Assembly (NCBI RefSeq): GCF_000718785.1
Contig: NZ_JOCA01000028.1
Coordinates: 37,746 to 101,745, forward strand
Source of the DNA: Streptomyces sp. NRRL WC-3626
GTDB taxonomy: Bacteria > Actinomycetota > Actinomycetes > Streptomycetales > Streptomycetaceae
DNA length: 64,000 bases
Direction: 5' to 3'
The first letter of the stretch is position 1. The number at the start of each line of letters is the position of its first letter. Under the pieces are notes generated by a model that worked only from the letters and a program-made list of their open reading frames with translations, did no database searches and was not told the DNA's origin. The translations under genes were made by a program, and so were the position numbers. Below, one piece after another: positions 17,844 to 26,941 of the stretch.

Positions 17844-19052
17844 TCACTGACCGCCGTACGTCTTGCTCATGTTCTGGTACAGCGCTTCGGCGTCCTCACC
17901 GAGCTGCGGGCCCGCCAGCCAGGTGTTGTCCGTCGGGCCGATGGAGGTGTTGGAGACCAGCACCGTCTCACCGTTCAGCACCCGGAACCAGCCGCCGCCG
18001 GACGAACCGCCGGTCATGGAGCAGCCGATCCGGTACATCGTCGGCAGGCCCGAACCGAGCGAGAACCGGCCCGGGGCGTCGAGGCACTTGAACATCTGCA
18101 GGCCGTTGTAGGGAGGCGCCGCCGGGTAGCCCCAGGCACCCATCCGGCCCGCCTGCGCCGCGGACGGCGCGGAGAAGTCCACGTCCAGCGCGGCGCCGAC
18201 CGTCTCCTCCAGCGACTTCGAGCCCTGCTCCGGCTTCACATGCAACACGGCGTAGTCGTACGCCGCCCCGTCGCCGCCGGACGACGAACCGCCCTGGATC
18301 CAACCGTTGGACGTCGAGGCCCAGTCCGCCCACCAGTTGCCGTAGGGGGCCATCTCGGCCGGGCTCGCGTTGCTCAGCTCCGCCTCGGACTTGCCGAGGT
18401 CGTTGTAGGCCGGGACGAAGGCGAGGTTGCGGTACCAGCCGCCGTTGCCACCCGCGTGCACACAGTGGCCGGCCGTCCAGACGAGGTTGGACCTGCCCGG
18501 ATGGTTGACGTCCTTGATGACCGTGCCGGAACACACGGCCGGGCCGTCCGGGGAGTCGAAGAACACCTTGCCGACCGGTGCCGCGTTGTCGTGGTACGGC
18601 GTCTTCTCGGCCGCCGCCCGGACGGGAGCGGGCTCCGGGTCACTGACCCCCTGGGCCGCCTGGGCGTCCTTGACCGTGACGGTCTTGTCGGCCTCCTCGG
18701 CGGAGCGCATCCGCTCCGGCTTCCACAGGCCCTCGATCACCGGGTTGACGAAGTCCTCGGCCTCTCTGAGCCACTTGTCCTTGTCCCAGTCCTCCCAGCC
18801 GCCGTCCTTCCACTTGTCGACGTCGATCCCGTGCTCCTTGAGCTTGTCCGCGATGTCGGACGGGATCGTCACCTTGCCGCCGTCGCCGTCGGCTGCCTGG
18901 GACGCGGTGGCGTCGGGCTTGTCGTCGGCCTTGTTCTCCTCCGAACCGCCGCACGCGGTCGCCGTGAGCGCCAGCGAGGCGACGAGCCCCACTGCGCCGA
19001 GGACGGTGCGACGGCCACGCCCGACCGGCGCGGACGTACGTATGGAACGCAT
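17844..19052 (-). CDS. Trypsin-like serine protease, lipoprotein, tandem copy 1
   Basis: Exported protein of 402 aa. The signal peptide ends in LTATAC with the lipid-accepting Cys34, so it should be tethered to the outer face of the membrane. A charged spacer follows, containing a W/D/K-rich segment (KEHGIDVDKWKDGGWEDW). The protease domain then shows the His box WTAGHCVH, the Asp in YDYAVLHV and the Ser box GGSSGGGW, a complete triad. The 405-aa gene upstream on the same strand is a clear paralogue with the same order of parts, and the start MRSIR is identical. The substrate is unknown. The genes are separated by 115 bp with a terminator between, so each may be transcribed alone. Confidence 0.83.
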   Translation of the reverse strand: MRSIRTSAPVGRGRRTVLGAVGLVASLALTATACGGSEENKADDKPDATASQAADGDGGKVTIPSDIADKLKEHGIDVDKWKDGGWEDWDKDKWLREAEDFVNPVIEGLWKPERMRSAEEADKTVTVKDAQAAQGVSDPEPAPVRAAAEKTPYHDNAAPVGKVFFDSPDGPAVCSGTVIKDVNHPGRSNLVWTAGHCVHAGGNGGWYRNLAFVPAYNDLGKSEAELSNASPAEMAPYGNWWADWASTSNGWIQGGSSSGGDGAAYDYAVLHVKPEQGSKSLEETVGAALDVDFSAPSAAQAGRMGAWGYPAAPPYNGLQMFKCLDAPGRFSLGSGLPTMYRIGCSMTGGSSGGGWFRVLNGETVLVSNTSIGPTDNTWLAGPQLGEDAEALYQNMSKTYGGQ

Positions 19053-19125
19053 GGTGCGATGACCCCCCGTTTAAGCGAATGACTGCCCTGCCGCGCGGAC
19101 GCCCGGCACCGCTGCCGGGACCCCG

Positions 19126-19159
19126 CCCGGTCCCGTGCGCCTGACGGCACGGGACCGGG
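19126..19159 (-). terminator. Hairpin after the second tandem protease gene
   Basis: CCCGGTCCCGTGC at 19126-19138 pairs perfectly with 19147-19159 around an 8-nt loop, just beyond the stop of the upstream protease gene. It probably separates transcription of the two paralogues. Confidence 0.7.
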
Positions 19160-19167
19160 CACACCGG

Positions 19168-20385
19168 TCACTGACCGGCGAACTTCCCGCTGACCGCGTC
19201 GTACACGCCCTTGGCCTCGTCGCCCAGTCGCGGACCGGCCAGCCAGCCCGACGTGACCGGGCCGATGGAGGTGTTGGACACCAGCGCCGGCTTTCCGTCC
19301 GAGGACGTCGTGACCCAGCCGCCACCGGACGAACCGGCGGTCATGCTGCACCCGATGCGGTACATCGTCGGGTCCGACTGGTTGAGCGACAGCCGTCCCG
19401 GCTTGTCCTGGCAGCGGTAGAGCGTCTGTCCCTCGTACGGCGGGGCGGCCGGGTAGCCGATCGCCGTCAAGTCCTTCACCTTCGGCACAGCGGGAGCGTT
19501 GAAGTCCACCGGAAGCGCCGAACCGACGGTCTCCTCCAGCGACTTGCCGTCGCCGCCCTTCTCCGGCGTCACATGGATGACCGCGAAGTCGTACGAGGCT
19601 CCGTCACCGCCCGTCGAGCCGCCCTGCTCGATCCACTGGTCCGAGGTCTGCGCCCAGTCGCCCCACCAGACACCGTAGGGAGCGACCTCCTCCTTGGTGG
19701 CAGTCTCCAGCTCCTTCGCCGACTTGCCGCCGTCGTTGTACGACGGCACGAACGCGATGTTGCGGTACCAGCCGCCCTTCTTGCCCGCGTGCACGCAGTG
19801 CCCCGCCGTCCACACCATGTTGGACTTGCCCGGGTTGGCCGGGTCCTGCACGACCGTCGCCGAGCACACCATCGTGCCCTCGGGGGAGTCGAAGAACACC
19901 TTGCCCGCCGTGGGCGCGTTGGCGTGGTACGAGGCCGGAATCGCCTCGGCCTGCACCGGCTCCGGGGTCGGGTCCGTCACGCCCTGGTCACCGGAGATGT
20001 CGCTCTCGTCGACCCCCTGGTCGGGCTCCTCGGCGTCCCGCATGCGGTCCGGGTCCCACAGGCCCTCGATGATCGGGTTGACGTAGTCCTGGGCCTCGCG
20101 CAGCCAGTCGTCCTTGCTCCAGTCCTTCCAGGCGCCGTCCTTCCACTTGTCGATGTCGATCCCGTGTTCCTTGAGCTGGTCCTTGATGTCGTCCGGGATC
20201 TTGAGCTTGCCGTCGTCGGCCGCGGCGGTCGCCGACCCCTCGCCCCCCGCGTCGGCGTCGCCCGAATCGCAGGCGGTGGCGGTGAGGGCGAGCGCAGAGG
20301 CGAGCGCGACAGCGGCCAGAACGGGGGAGGTCCGGCGAGCCCTCCCCCCTCGCCGAGCGGTGAACGACGGACGTATGGATCGCAT
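19168..20385 (-). CDS. Trypsin-like serine protease, lipoprotein, tandem copy 2
   Basis: Paralogue of the neighbouring downstream protease, 405 aa from ATG 20385. It has a basic N-terminus and a lipoprotein signal with Cys39 (ALTATACDS), then the shared W/D/K-rich spacer (KEHGIDIDKWKDGAWKDW). The complete triad is in WTAGHCVH, YDFAVIHV and AGSSGGGW. The start at MRSIRPSF was chosen because the other copy starts at the same point, and the 21 extra codons upstream look unlike a signal peptide. The divergent NIS siderophore gene is 466 bp away. The copies differ most in the spacer after the lipid Cys, which suggests an old duplication. Confidence 0.83.
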   Translation of the reverse strand: MRSIRPSFTARRGGRARRTSPVLAAVALASALALTATACDSGDADAGGEGSATAAADDGKLKIPDDIKDQLKEHGIDIDKWKDGAWKDWSKDDWLREAQDYVNPIIEGLWDPDRMRDAEEPDQGVDESDISGDQGVTDPTPEPVQAEAIPASYHANAPTAGKVFFDSPEGTMVCSATVVQDPANPGKSNMVWTAGHCVHAGKKGGWYRNIAFVPSYNDGGKSAKELETATKEEVAPYGVWWGDWAQTSDQWIEQGGSTGGDGASYDFAVIHVTPEKGGDGKSLEETVGSALPVDFNAPAVPKVKDLTAIGYPAAPPYEGQTLYRCQDKPGRLSLNQSDPTMYRIGCSMTAGSSGGGWVTTSSDGKPALVSNTSIGPVTSGWLAGPRLGDEAKGVYDAVSGKFAGQ

Positions 20386-20851
20386 GATCTGACTCCCCCT
20401 GGAATGAACGAACTTGGCGCTTCGGCCGTGTTCCCGCCCGATCCGCACCGGATCCGAGAGGCGCTCCCACGGCCTTCGGGAACGGCATCACACACTATGC
20501 GCTCGCCGTGGGGGACGTCCGACGGAACGGCAACGGTTCGGCTACAAGCCGTCTGACCTGGCCGATCGTCCGGAGATCGGCCGATTTGAGGCCGGTGCCC
20601 CCGAGTTGCCGGCCCACCCGGCCAGGGATCCCGGGGGCATCCCGTAACCCGGCGGGCGGTCCGGGGTTGGTAGCTGTGAGGGGCCGCCGCCCGCGCGCGG
20701 ATTCCCCCTTGTCACCACTTCACCTACCGTCACCAGCCGCACCGGACGCCCCGTCTCTCCGATCGCCGTCGAGCCCGGCCGGGCCGGCGGCCGGACACCG
20801 TGTCCCCGGACCCTCACCGCACCACCCGGACCGCTCCCCGAGGACCTGCCC
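20386..20851. other. Intergenic, 466 bp, between divergent genes
   Basis: This stretch should hold promoters for the protease gene (left) and the NIS synthetase gene (right). A perfect inverted repeat, GGCCGATC-7-GATCGGCC, lies at 20560-20582 and could be an operator or hairpin. No iron box resembling the DmdR1 consensus was found, which is notable for a siderophore gene. No small gene could be supported. Confidence 0.45.
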
Positions 20852-22819
20852 TTGCACACCACCCCCACACCGGCCGACCGCACCAACTCCCTGGTTCCCC
20901 ACCAGGACGGGAAGCCGCCCCTCACCGAGTGGCTCACGAGTACCGGCACCAGCCCTCTGGACCACCCCGACCCCGACACGGCGGCGCAGGCGGCGGGCGT
21001 GGAGAACCTCCTGCGCTGCTGGGTGCGCGAGACCGGCGTTCCCGCCCCGGACGGTGACGTGCTGCGTCTCTCCCTCCCGGCCGACGGCATGGCCCTGCTC
21101 GTCCCCGTCCTGTACTGGTCCCCGACCGGCCTGCACCGCTTCGGCCTCCCCCGTCTGGCCGACGCCCCGGCTTCCGCGCCACCGGTCGACGCGGTCCTGC
21201 TCGCCGCCCTCCTCGGCCGGGAGAACGCCGGAGCCCACAGCCGGGCGAACGCCGCCCTTCTCGGCCGGGAGAACACCGGCAGCCACAGCCGAGGGAACGC
21301 CGCTCTCCTCGGCCGGAGCAACACCGGCGGCCACAGCCGGGAGTACGTCAGCAGCCACCAACCGGTAGGTCCGTCGGCCGACGACGGCACCGCCCTCGTC
21401 GCGCGCGTCGCCGACTCCGTTCGGCGAGTCGCCGCCTTCCTCAGCGACCGCCGTGAGAACACCGCCGACCACCCCGATCTCTTCCTCGCCGCGGAACAGG
21501 CACTCGTCCTCGGGCATCCGCTGCACCCGGACCCGAAGAGCCGTGACGGCCTCTCCGACGCCGAAGCACAGCGGTACTCGCCCGAGTCGCGCGGCTCCTT
21601 TCCCCTGCACTGGATCGCCATCGCCCCCTCTCTGCTCGCCACCGGCTCCGCCTGGACCGAACGCGGACGCCCCGTCACCGCGACCCACCTCACCGCACGT
21701 CTCGCCGGCACCGGACTGCCGCTGCCCGACGGCTATGCCGTGCTGCCCCTGCACCCCTGGCAATGGCGCCAACTCCACCTCCGCCCCGAACCCCACGCCC
21801 TGCTGGGCGCCGGACTGCTCCGCGACCTCGGTGCTCACGGCGCTCCCTGGTTTCCCACCTCCTCCGTACGCACCGTCCACCGCACCGGCGCTCCCGCGAT
21901 GCTGAAACTGTCACTGGGCCTGCGCATCACCAACTCCCGCCGCGAGAACCTCCGCAAGGAACTCCACCGAGGTGTCGAGGTCCACCGACTCCTGCGCACC
22001 GGACTGTCCCAGCAGTGGCGGGCCGCACACCCGGGCTTCGACATCGTCCGCGACCCGGCTTGGATCGCCGTCAACACACCGGACGGTGACCCCGTGCCGG
22101 GACTCGACGCCGTGATCCGGCACAACCCCTTCCAGCCGCTCGACGACGTCACCTGCGTCGCCGGTCTCGTCTCGCCGCGCCCCCGACCCGACGGCCGTAC
22201 GGTGTCCCGGCTGGCCGAGATCGTCGCCCGCCTCGCCGCCCGAACGGGACGACCGTCCGGAGCCGTTGCCGCCGAGTGGTTCCTGCGGTACCTCGAGCAC
22301 GTGATGCGGCCCGTGCTGTGGCTGGACGGAGAGGCCGGAATCGCCCTCGAGGCACATCAGCAGAACACCCTGCTCCTGCTGGACAGCGACGGTTGGCCTG
22401 CGGGCGGCCGCTACCGGGACAACCAGGGCTACTACTTCCGCGAGTCGCGACGCGCGGAACTCGACGCCCGGCTCCCCGGCATCGGCAAGCACAGCGACAC
22501 CTTCGTCTCCGACGATGTCACCGACGAACGCTTCGCCTACTACCTCGGCATCAACAACGTCTTCGGTCTCGTCGGAGCCCTGGGATCCCAGCGCCTGGCC
22601 GACGAACGGCTGCTGCTCGCCGCCCTCCGCAGATTCCTCGCCGGAGTTTCCACCGGGCCCGCCCGCACGCGCAGCACGCTGCCTGCCCGCCTGCTCGACT
22701 CACCCGTCCTGCGCTGCAAGGCGAATCTGCTGACCCGCCTGCACGGCCTCGACGAACTCGTCGGCCCGGTCGACACCCAGTCCGTCTATGTCACCATCAC
22801 CAACCCCCTCCACTCGTGA
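20852..22819 (+). CDS. IucA/IucC-family NIS siderophore synthetase with internal repeats
   Basis: ATP-dependent synthetase that joins a carboxylic acid substrate to an amine or alcohol in non-ribosomal-peptide-independent siderophore assembly. It is 655 aa. The conserved core includes HPLHPDPKSRDGL, VLPLHPWQW, MLKLSLGLRITNSRREN and EAHQQNTLL, and the C-terminal FhuF-like region has GIGKHSDTFV. Residues 118-165 are three tandem 16-residue repeats (AALLGRENAGAHSRAN and two variants), an unusual insertion ahead of the core. The TTG start at 20852 has GAGGA seven bases upstream. The stop overlaps the GTG of the next gene, so the two are translationally coupled. By position it matches the S. coelicolor SCO5799 locus. 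Confidence 0.87.
   Translation: MHTTPTPADRTNSLVPHQDGKPPLTEWLTSTGTSPLDHPDPDTAAQAAGVENLLRCWVRETGVPAPDGDVLRLSLPADGMALLVPVLYWSPTGLHRFGLPRLADAPASAPPVDAVLLAALLGRENAGAHSRANAALLGRENTGSHSRGNAALLGRSNTGGHSREYVSSHQPVGPSADDGTALVARVADSVRRVAAFLSDRRENTADHPDLFLAAEQALVLGHPLHPDPKSRDGLSDAEAQRYSPESRGSFPLHWIAIAPSLLATGSAWTERGRPVTATHLTARLAGTGLPLPDGYAVLPLHPWQWRQLHLRPEPHALLGAGLLRDLGAHGAPWFPTSSVRTVHRTGAPAMLKLSLGLRITNSRRENLRKELHRGVEVHRLLRTGLSQQWRAAHPGFDIVRDPAWIAVNTPDGDPVPGLDAVIRHNPFQPLDDVTCVAGLVSPRPRPDGRTVSRLAEIVARLAARTGRPSGAVAAEWFLRYLEHVMRPVLWLDGEAGIALEAHQQNTLLLLDSDGWPAGGRYRDNQGYYFRESRRAELDARLPGIGKHSDTFVSDDVTDERFAYYLGINNVFGLVGALGSQRLADERLLLAALRRFLAGVSTGPARTRSTLPARLLDSPVLRCKANLLTRLHGLDELVGPVDTQSVYVTITNPLHS
21203..21346 (+). 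repeat. Three tandem 48-bp coding repeats inside the NIS synthetase
   Basis: Units at 21203-21250, 21251-21298 and 21299-21346 encode AALLGRENAGAHSRAN, AALLGRENTGSHSRGN and AALLGRSNTGGHSREY. The unit length is a multiple of three, so copy-number change would keep the frame. The divergence between units shows they are not a sequencing artefact. Confidence 0.9.
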
Positions 22820-23385
22820 TCTCCGCCCACATCGGCGACTGGGGCCCCGTCTGCACCCCCGCGGGCCGCTTCCGGCTCGCCCCTGTCCGTATCGAACGCG
22901 ATCTGCCCGTCCTGGCACGGTGGATGAACGACCCCGCTGTCGCCCGGTTCTGGGAACTCGCAGGACCGCCGGCCGTGACGGCCGACCACATCCGGTCCCA
23001 ACTCGCCGATGCGGGACGCAGCGTCCCGTGCATAGGCGTGCTGGACGGTATGCCGATGAGCTACTGGGAGATCTACCGCGCGGATCTCGACCCCCTGGCC
23101 CACCACTATCCGGCCCGACCGCACGACACGGGTCTGCACGTCCTCATCGGTGCCGTCGGCGACCGCGGGCGAGGCCTGGGCAGCATTCTGCTCAGAGCGG
23201 TCGCCGACCTCGCCCTGGCCAGAAGGCCCGCCTCACCACGTGTCGTCGCGGAGCCCGACCTTCGCAACATTCCCTCCGTCACCGCCTTCCTCAACGCCGG
23301 CTTCTACTTCTCGGCCGAGACCACCATGCCCACCAAACGAGCCGCCCTCATGGTCCGCGACCGGTCCCTGTGTCATCTGATGTAG
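22816..23385 (+). CDS. GNAT N-acyltransferase of siderophore biosynthesis (AlcB/IucB-like)
   Basis: Acyl-CoA-dependent transferase of 189 aa. It has FRLAPVRIERDLPVLARWMNDPAVARFWE at the start, SYWEIYRAD in the middle and RGRGLGSILLRAV as the acetyl-CoA pyrophosphate loop. This is the arrangement of the Acetyltransf_8 family, which acylates hydroxylysine or similar amines before condensation by an NIS synthetase. It starts at GTG 22816, overlapping the TGA of the synthetase gene by three bases, so the two act together. No monooxygenase or decarboxylase gene follows, so the amine substrate must come from elsewhere. Confidence 0.84.
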   Translation: MISAHIGDWGPVCTPAGRFRLAPVRIERDLPVLARWMNDPAVARFWELAGPPAVTADHIRSQLADAGRSVPCIGVLDGMPMSYWEIYRADLDPLAHHYPARPHDTGLHVLIGAVGDRGRGLGSILLRAVADLALARRPASPRVVAEPDLRNIPSVTAFLNAGFYFSAETTMPTKRAALMVRDRSLCHLM

Positions 23386-23614
23386 CGCTCCGTCACTGCT
23401 CTTTCACATGTGGTACACCGGCCGCGCCGTCGCGGTTCCCACTCGTGCCGCGGCAATTTCCCGGCCGGCGGCTCCGCACCAGCGGTACGGCCGGGGGGCC
23501 GCACCCACCCGTCACCCCTCGCCCCGCCTCGCAGAGGAGCCCCGTCTTGATCGCACCTCCGGCGTTCGCCGTGATCGCACGAATGTCAGTGCCGGGTCGT
23601 AGGGTGGTCGCGCT

Positions 23615-25594
23615 ATGACGAAGCCCTCACTCCCCGAACTCCTGCACGCTGCCGTCACCGCCGTCGGCGGTACGGAGCGTCCCGGCCAGGTGACCATGGC
23701 CGAAGCCGTCGCCGAGGCGATCGACGACAGCGCCCATCTGCTGGTCCAGGCCGGCACCGGAACCGGAAAGTCACTCGGATATCTGGTGCCCGCTCTCGCG
23801 CAGGGGGAGCGGGTCGTCGTGGCGACGGCCACGCTGGCCCTGCAGCGCCAGCTGGTGGAGCGAGACCTGCCGCGCACGGTGGATGCCCTGCATCCCCTGC
23901 TGCGCCGCCGCCCGGAGTTCGCGATGCTCAAGGGCCGTTCCAACTACCTGTGTCTGCACCGGCTCCACGAGGGCGTGCCCCAGGACGAGGAGGAAGGCCT
24001 CTTCGACCAGTTCGAGGCGGCCGCGCCCACCAGCAAACTGGGCCAGGACCTCCTGCGTCTGCGTGACTGGTCCGACGAGACGGAGACCGGAGACCGCGAC
24101 GACCTCACGCCGGGCGTGTCCGACCGGGCCTGGTCCCAGGTGTCGGTGTCGTCCCGGGAGTGCCTGGGCGCCACGAAGTGCGCCTACGGCGCCGAGTGCT
24201 TCGCCGAGGCGGCCCGCGAGCGCGCCAAGCTGGCCGAGGTGATCGTCACCAATCACGCCCTGCTCGCGATCGACGCCATCGAGGGCGCGCCGGTTCTGCC
24301 GCAGCACGAGGTGCTGATCGTCGACGAGGCCCATGAGCTGGTGTCCAGGGTCACTGGAGTCGCCACGGGAGAGCTCACCCCCGGGCAGGTCAACCGGGCC
24401 GTGCGGCGCGCGGCGAAGCTGGTCAACGAGAAGGCGGCCGACCAGCTCCAGACCGCAGCCGAAGGGTTCGAGCGGCTGATGGAGCTGGCTCTCCCCGGCC
24501 GGCTGGAGGAGATCCCGGAGGATCTCGGATACGCGCTGATGGCGCTGCGCGATGCCTGCCGCACCGTGATCTCCGCGATCGGGAGCACCCGGGACAAGTC
24601 CGTCCAGGACGAGGACGCGGTCCGTAAGCAGGCACTGGCCTCGGTGGAGAGCGTCCACGACGTGGCCGAGCGGATCACCCACGGTTCGGAATGGGACGTG
24701 GTCTGGTACGAGCGGCATGACCGCTTCGGCGCGTCCCTGCGCGTCGCCCCCATGTCCGTCTCGGGACTGCTGCGGGAGAAGCTCTTCACGGACCGCTCCG
24801 TCGTCCTGACCTCCGCGACGCTGAAGCTGGGCGGCGACTTCAACGGGGTGGGTGCGTCCCTGGGGCTCGGCCCCGAGGGCACCGAAGGGGACGACCTTCC
24901 GCAGTGGAAGGGTGTCGACGTCGGTTCGCCGTTCGACTACCCCCGGCAGGGCATCCTCTACGTCGCGAAGCATCTGGCGCGCCCGGCCCGTGACGGCGAT
25001 CGCGGTGACATGCTGGACGAGCTCACGGAACTGATCCAGGCGGCGGGCGGCCGCACGCTGGGGCTGTTCTCCTCGATGCGGGCGGCGCAACTCGCAGCCG
25101 AGGAGCTGCGCTCCCGGATTCCGGAGTTCCCCATCCTCCTCCAGGGTGAGGAGACGCTCGGCGAACTGATCAAGAACTTCGCGGCCGACCCGAAGACGTG
25201 CCTCTTCGGCACGCTGTCGCTCTGGCAGGGCGTGGACGTACCCGGCCCGAGCTGCCAGCTGGTGGTCATGGACAAGATCCCCTTCCCGCGCCCGGACGAC
25301 CCCTTGATGAGTGCCCGCCAGAAGGCCGTGGAGGAGGCCGGCGGCAACGGCTTCATGGCGGTCGCCGCCACTCACGCGGCGCTGCTCATGGCACAGGGCG
25401 CCGGCCGCCTCGTTCGCGCGTCGGGCGACCGGGGCGTGGTGGCCGTACTGGACCAGCGGCTGGCCACGGCCCGTTACGGCAGCTATCTGAAGGCATCGCT
25501 GCCCGACTTCTGGTACACCACGGACCGCAACCAGGTCAGGAAGTCCCTGACGGCGATCGACGCGGCGGCGAAGGCCCAGCAGCCGGCGGAGTGA
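23615..25594 (+). CDS. DinG-type iron-sulfur DNA helicase
   Basis: Superfamily 2 XPD/DinG-like 5'-3' helicase of 659 aa. Walker A is in QAGTGTGKSLGYLVP, and the DEAH box is DEAHEL. Four cysteines expected to hold a 4Fe-4S cluster are visible (YLCLHRL; then CLGATKC and AYGAEC). Later motifs include LTSATLKLGG, FGTLSLWQGVDVPG and the final QGAGRLVR. It probably resolves structured DNA or R-loops during repair. It is convergent with lexA across a 507-bp non-coding stretch. No LexA box is visible before it, so SOS control is not evident. Confidence 0.88.
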   Translation: MTKPSLPELLHAAVTAVGGTERPGQVTMAEAVAEAIDDSAHLLVQAGTGTGKSLGYLVPALAQGERVVVATATLALQRQLVERDLPRTVDALHPLLRRRPEFAMLKGRSNYLCLHRLHEGVPQDEEEGLFDQFEAAAPTSKLGQDLLRLRDWSDETETGDRDDLTPGVSDRAWSQVSVSSRECLGATKCAYGAECFAEAARERAKLAEVIVTNHALLAIDAIEGAPVLPQHEVLIVDEAHELVSRVTGVATGELTPGQVNRAVRRAAKLVNEKAADQLQTAAEGFERLMELALPGRLEEIPEDLGYALMALRDACRTVISAIGSTRDKSVQDEDAVRKQALASVESVHDVAERITHGSEWDVVWYERHDRFGASLRVAPMSVSGLLREKLFTDRSVVLTSATLKLGGDFNGVGASLGLGPEGTEGDDLPQWKGVDVGSPFDYPRQGILYVAKHLARPARDGDRGDMLDELTELIQAAGGRTLGLFSSMRAAQLAAEELRSRIPEFPILLQGEETLGELIKNFAADPKTCLFGTLSLWQGVDVPGPSCQLVVMDKIPFPRPDDPLMSARQKAVEEAGGNGFMAVAATHAALLMAQGAGRLVRASGDRGVVAVLDQRLATARYGSYLKASLPDFWYTTDRNQVRKSLTAIDAAAKAQQPAE

Positions 25595-25869
25595 GCGGAG
25601 CACGACTGACGCGGTGCGCCCCTCTGCCGTAGGGCGGGCGTCCGTGGAGAAACACGTCACCGGTACCGATGTCTGTCGCCGGGTGGCCCGTGACCGGGGA
25701 TCGGAAGCCGGACGGCGGTGCGGTGTCGGTCGTCCGCCCGGTCCGGATGCCCGTGGGGCGGTGGCGTGGATGCCAGGGGGCACGCCGCGATCGCCGGCTG
25801 AGTGGTCCCGTAGCCCCGAGGCCCGGATGCCGCGCATGGGGCGCTGGAGTCCGGAAGCGCGTGGTGTCC

Positions 25870-25924
25870 GGTCGCCTGGACGTGAGGGCGCAAAGACGTC
25901 TGTGCTGCCCGCGTCCAGGCGACC
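25870..25924. terminator. Large hairpin, 13-bp perfect arms, between dinG-like gene and lexA
   Basis: GGTCGCCTGGACG at 25870-25882 pairs with 25912-25924. The 29-nt interior has a further GGGC/GCCC match. It may be a terminator or the structured end of an untranslated RNA. Confidence 0.45.
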
Positions 25925-26007
25925 GACAGCCCCGGCGTACCGTGCCGGCACGGTACGCACGCCGACCCCGTCGGTACGGGCATCCCCGCGCCGGCGGAAC
26001 CGGCCCG

Positions 26008-26038
26008 CGGTTCCGGACAGCACAGGACCCCGGAACCG
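26008..26038 (-). terminator. Probable lexA terminator
   Basis: CGGTTCCGG at 26008-26016 pairs with CCGGAACCG at 26030-26038. The hairpin begins about 63 bp after the lexA stop codon. Confidence 0.55.
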
Positions 26039-26101
26039 GCGCAGGGGTCCCGGGGCCCGGTCGAGGGGCGGGGCGGGCGTCGAGGCTGCCCCGCGCCGTG
26101 C

Positions 26102-26881
26102 TCAGACGCGGCGCAGAACGGCCACCACCTTGCCCAGAATGGTCGCGTCGTCGCCCGGGATCGGCTCGTAGGCCGCGTTGTGCGGGAGCAGCCAGACATG
26201 GCCGTCCTCGCGCTTGAAGCGCTTGACGGTCGCCTCGCCGTCGAGCATGGCCGCCACGATGTCACCGTTCTCGGCGACCGGCTGGCGGCGGACCGTGACC
26301 CAGTCGCCGTCACAGATGGCGGCTTCGATCATGGAGTCACCCACGACCTTCAGGACGAACAGCTCACCGTCACCGACGAGCTGCCGGGGCAGGGGGAAGA
26401 CGTCCTCGACGGACTCCTCGGCGAGGATGGGCCCACCAGCGGCGATACGGCCGACCAGTGGCACGTACGACGCCGCCGGCTTGCCCGCGGTGTCCGTGGG
26501 CTGCACGGACGCCGCCTGGTCGGAGCCACGCACCTCGTACGCGCGCGGGCGGTGCGGGTCGCGGCGCAGGAAGCCCTTGCGCTCCAGGGCCATCAGCTGA
26601 TGGGCCACGGACGAGGTGCTGGAAAGACCGACCGCCTGGCCGATCTCACGCATCGACGGCGGGTAGCCGCGCCGCTGCACGGAGTCCCTGATGACCTCGA
26701 TCACGCGGCGTTGGCGGTCGGTGAGCCCCGAGCTGTCGGCCCGGATGCCGGGAGGTCGGCCCGGGAGGGAGCGCTTGTGCCCCTCGGGATTCGTGGCTTC
26801 GTTCATCGCATGCACCGGCTCGATCCGGCCCTGGGGGCGGTCCTGGGCAGTGATGGCGGCACTGTCTGCGGTGGTGGTCAC
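26102..26881 (-). CDS. lexA: SOS repressor LexA
   Basis: Repressor of the DNA damage regulon that cleaves itself when RecA is activated. It is 259 aa from GTG 26881, which has GAGAGGGG upstream. An N-terminal winged helix ([16 protein letters not shown] ... [16 protein letters not shown]) is followed by the Ala-Gly cleavage site in RIAAGGPI, the catalytic Ser in VGDSMIEA and the Lys in [10 protein letters not shown] Ser/Pro-rich N-terminal extension of about 50 residues precedes the DNA-binding domain, as in other Streptomyces LexA proteins. A LexA box lies about 60 bp upstream, so the gene is autoregulated. Confidence 0.95.
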   Translation of the reverse strand: MTTTADSAAITAQDRPQGRIEPVHAMNEATNPEGHKRSLPGRPPGIRADSSGLTDRQRRVIEVIRDSVQRRGYPPSMREIGQAVGLSSTSSVAHQLMALERKGFLRRDPHRPRAYEVRGSDQAASVQPTDTAGKPAASYVPLVGRIAAGGPILAEESVEDVFPLPRQLVGDGELFVLKVVGDSMIEAAICDGDWVTVRRQPVAENGDIVAAMLDGEATVKRFKREDGHVWLLPHNAAYEPIPGDDATILGKVVAVLRRV

Positions 26882-26941
26882 GTCGGCCCCTCTCGATGGT
26901 CTCCCTGCAGCACAACGGTAGTTGCTTTCGAAAGGTTGCGC

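Larger units (their letters stand above)
25595..26101. other. Intergenic, 507 bp, between convergent dinG-like and lexA genes
   Basis: No gene is supported. All frames across it look like non-coding GC-rich DNA. It contains a large inverted repeat (13-bp arms at 25870-25882 and 25912-25924) and a second hairpin near lexA, described separately. The length is unusual for a convergent intergenic region in this window. Confidence 0.5.

Noticed and set aside
20386..20851. Iron box for the NIS siderophore operon
   Set aside because: No sequence close to TTAGGTTAGGCTCACCTAA was found on either strand. Only an unrelated inverted repeat is present.
21203..21346. CRISPR array
   Set aside because: The repeats are directly abutting, in frame and coding. 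There are no spacers and no cas genes.
23771..26023. A 750-codon open frame opposite the DinG-type helicase gene
   Set aside because: Antisense shadow. The composition is unnatural and it has no motif, while the helicase motifs lie on the other strand.
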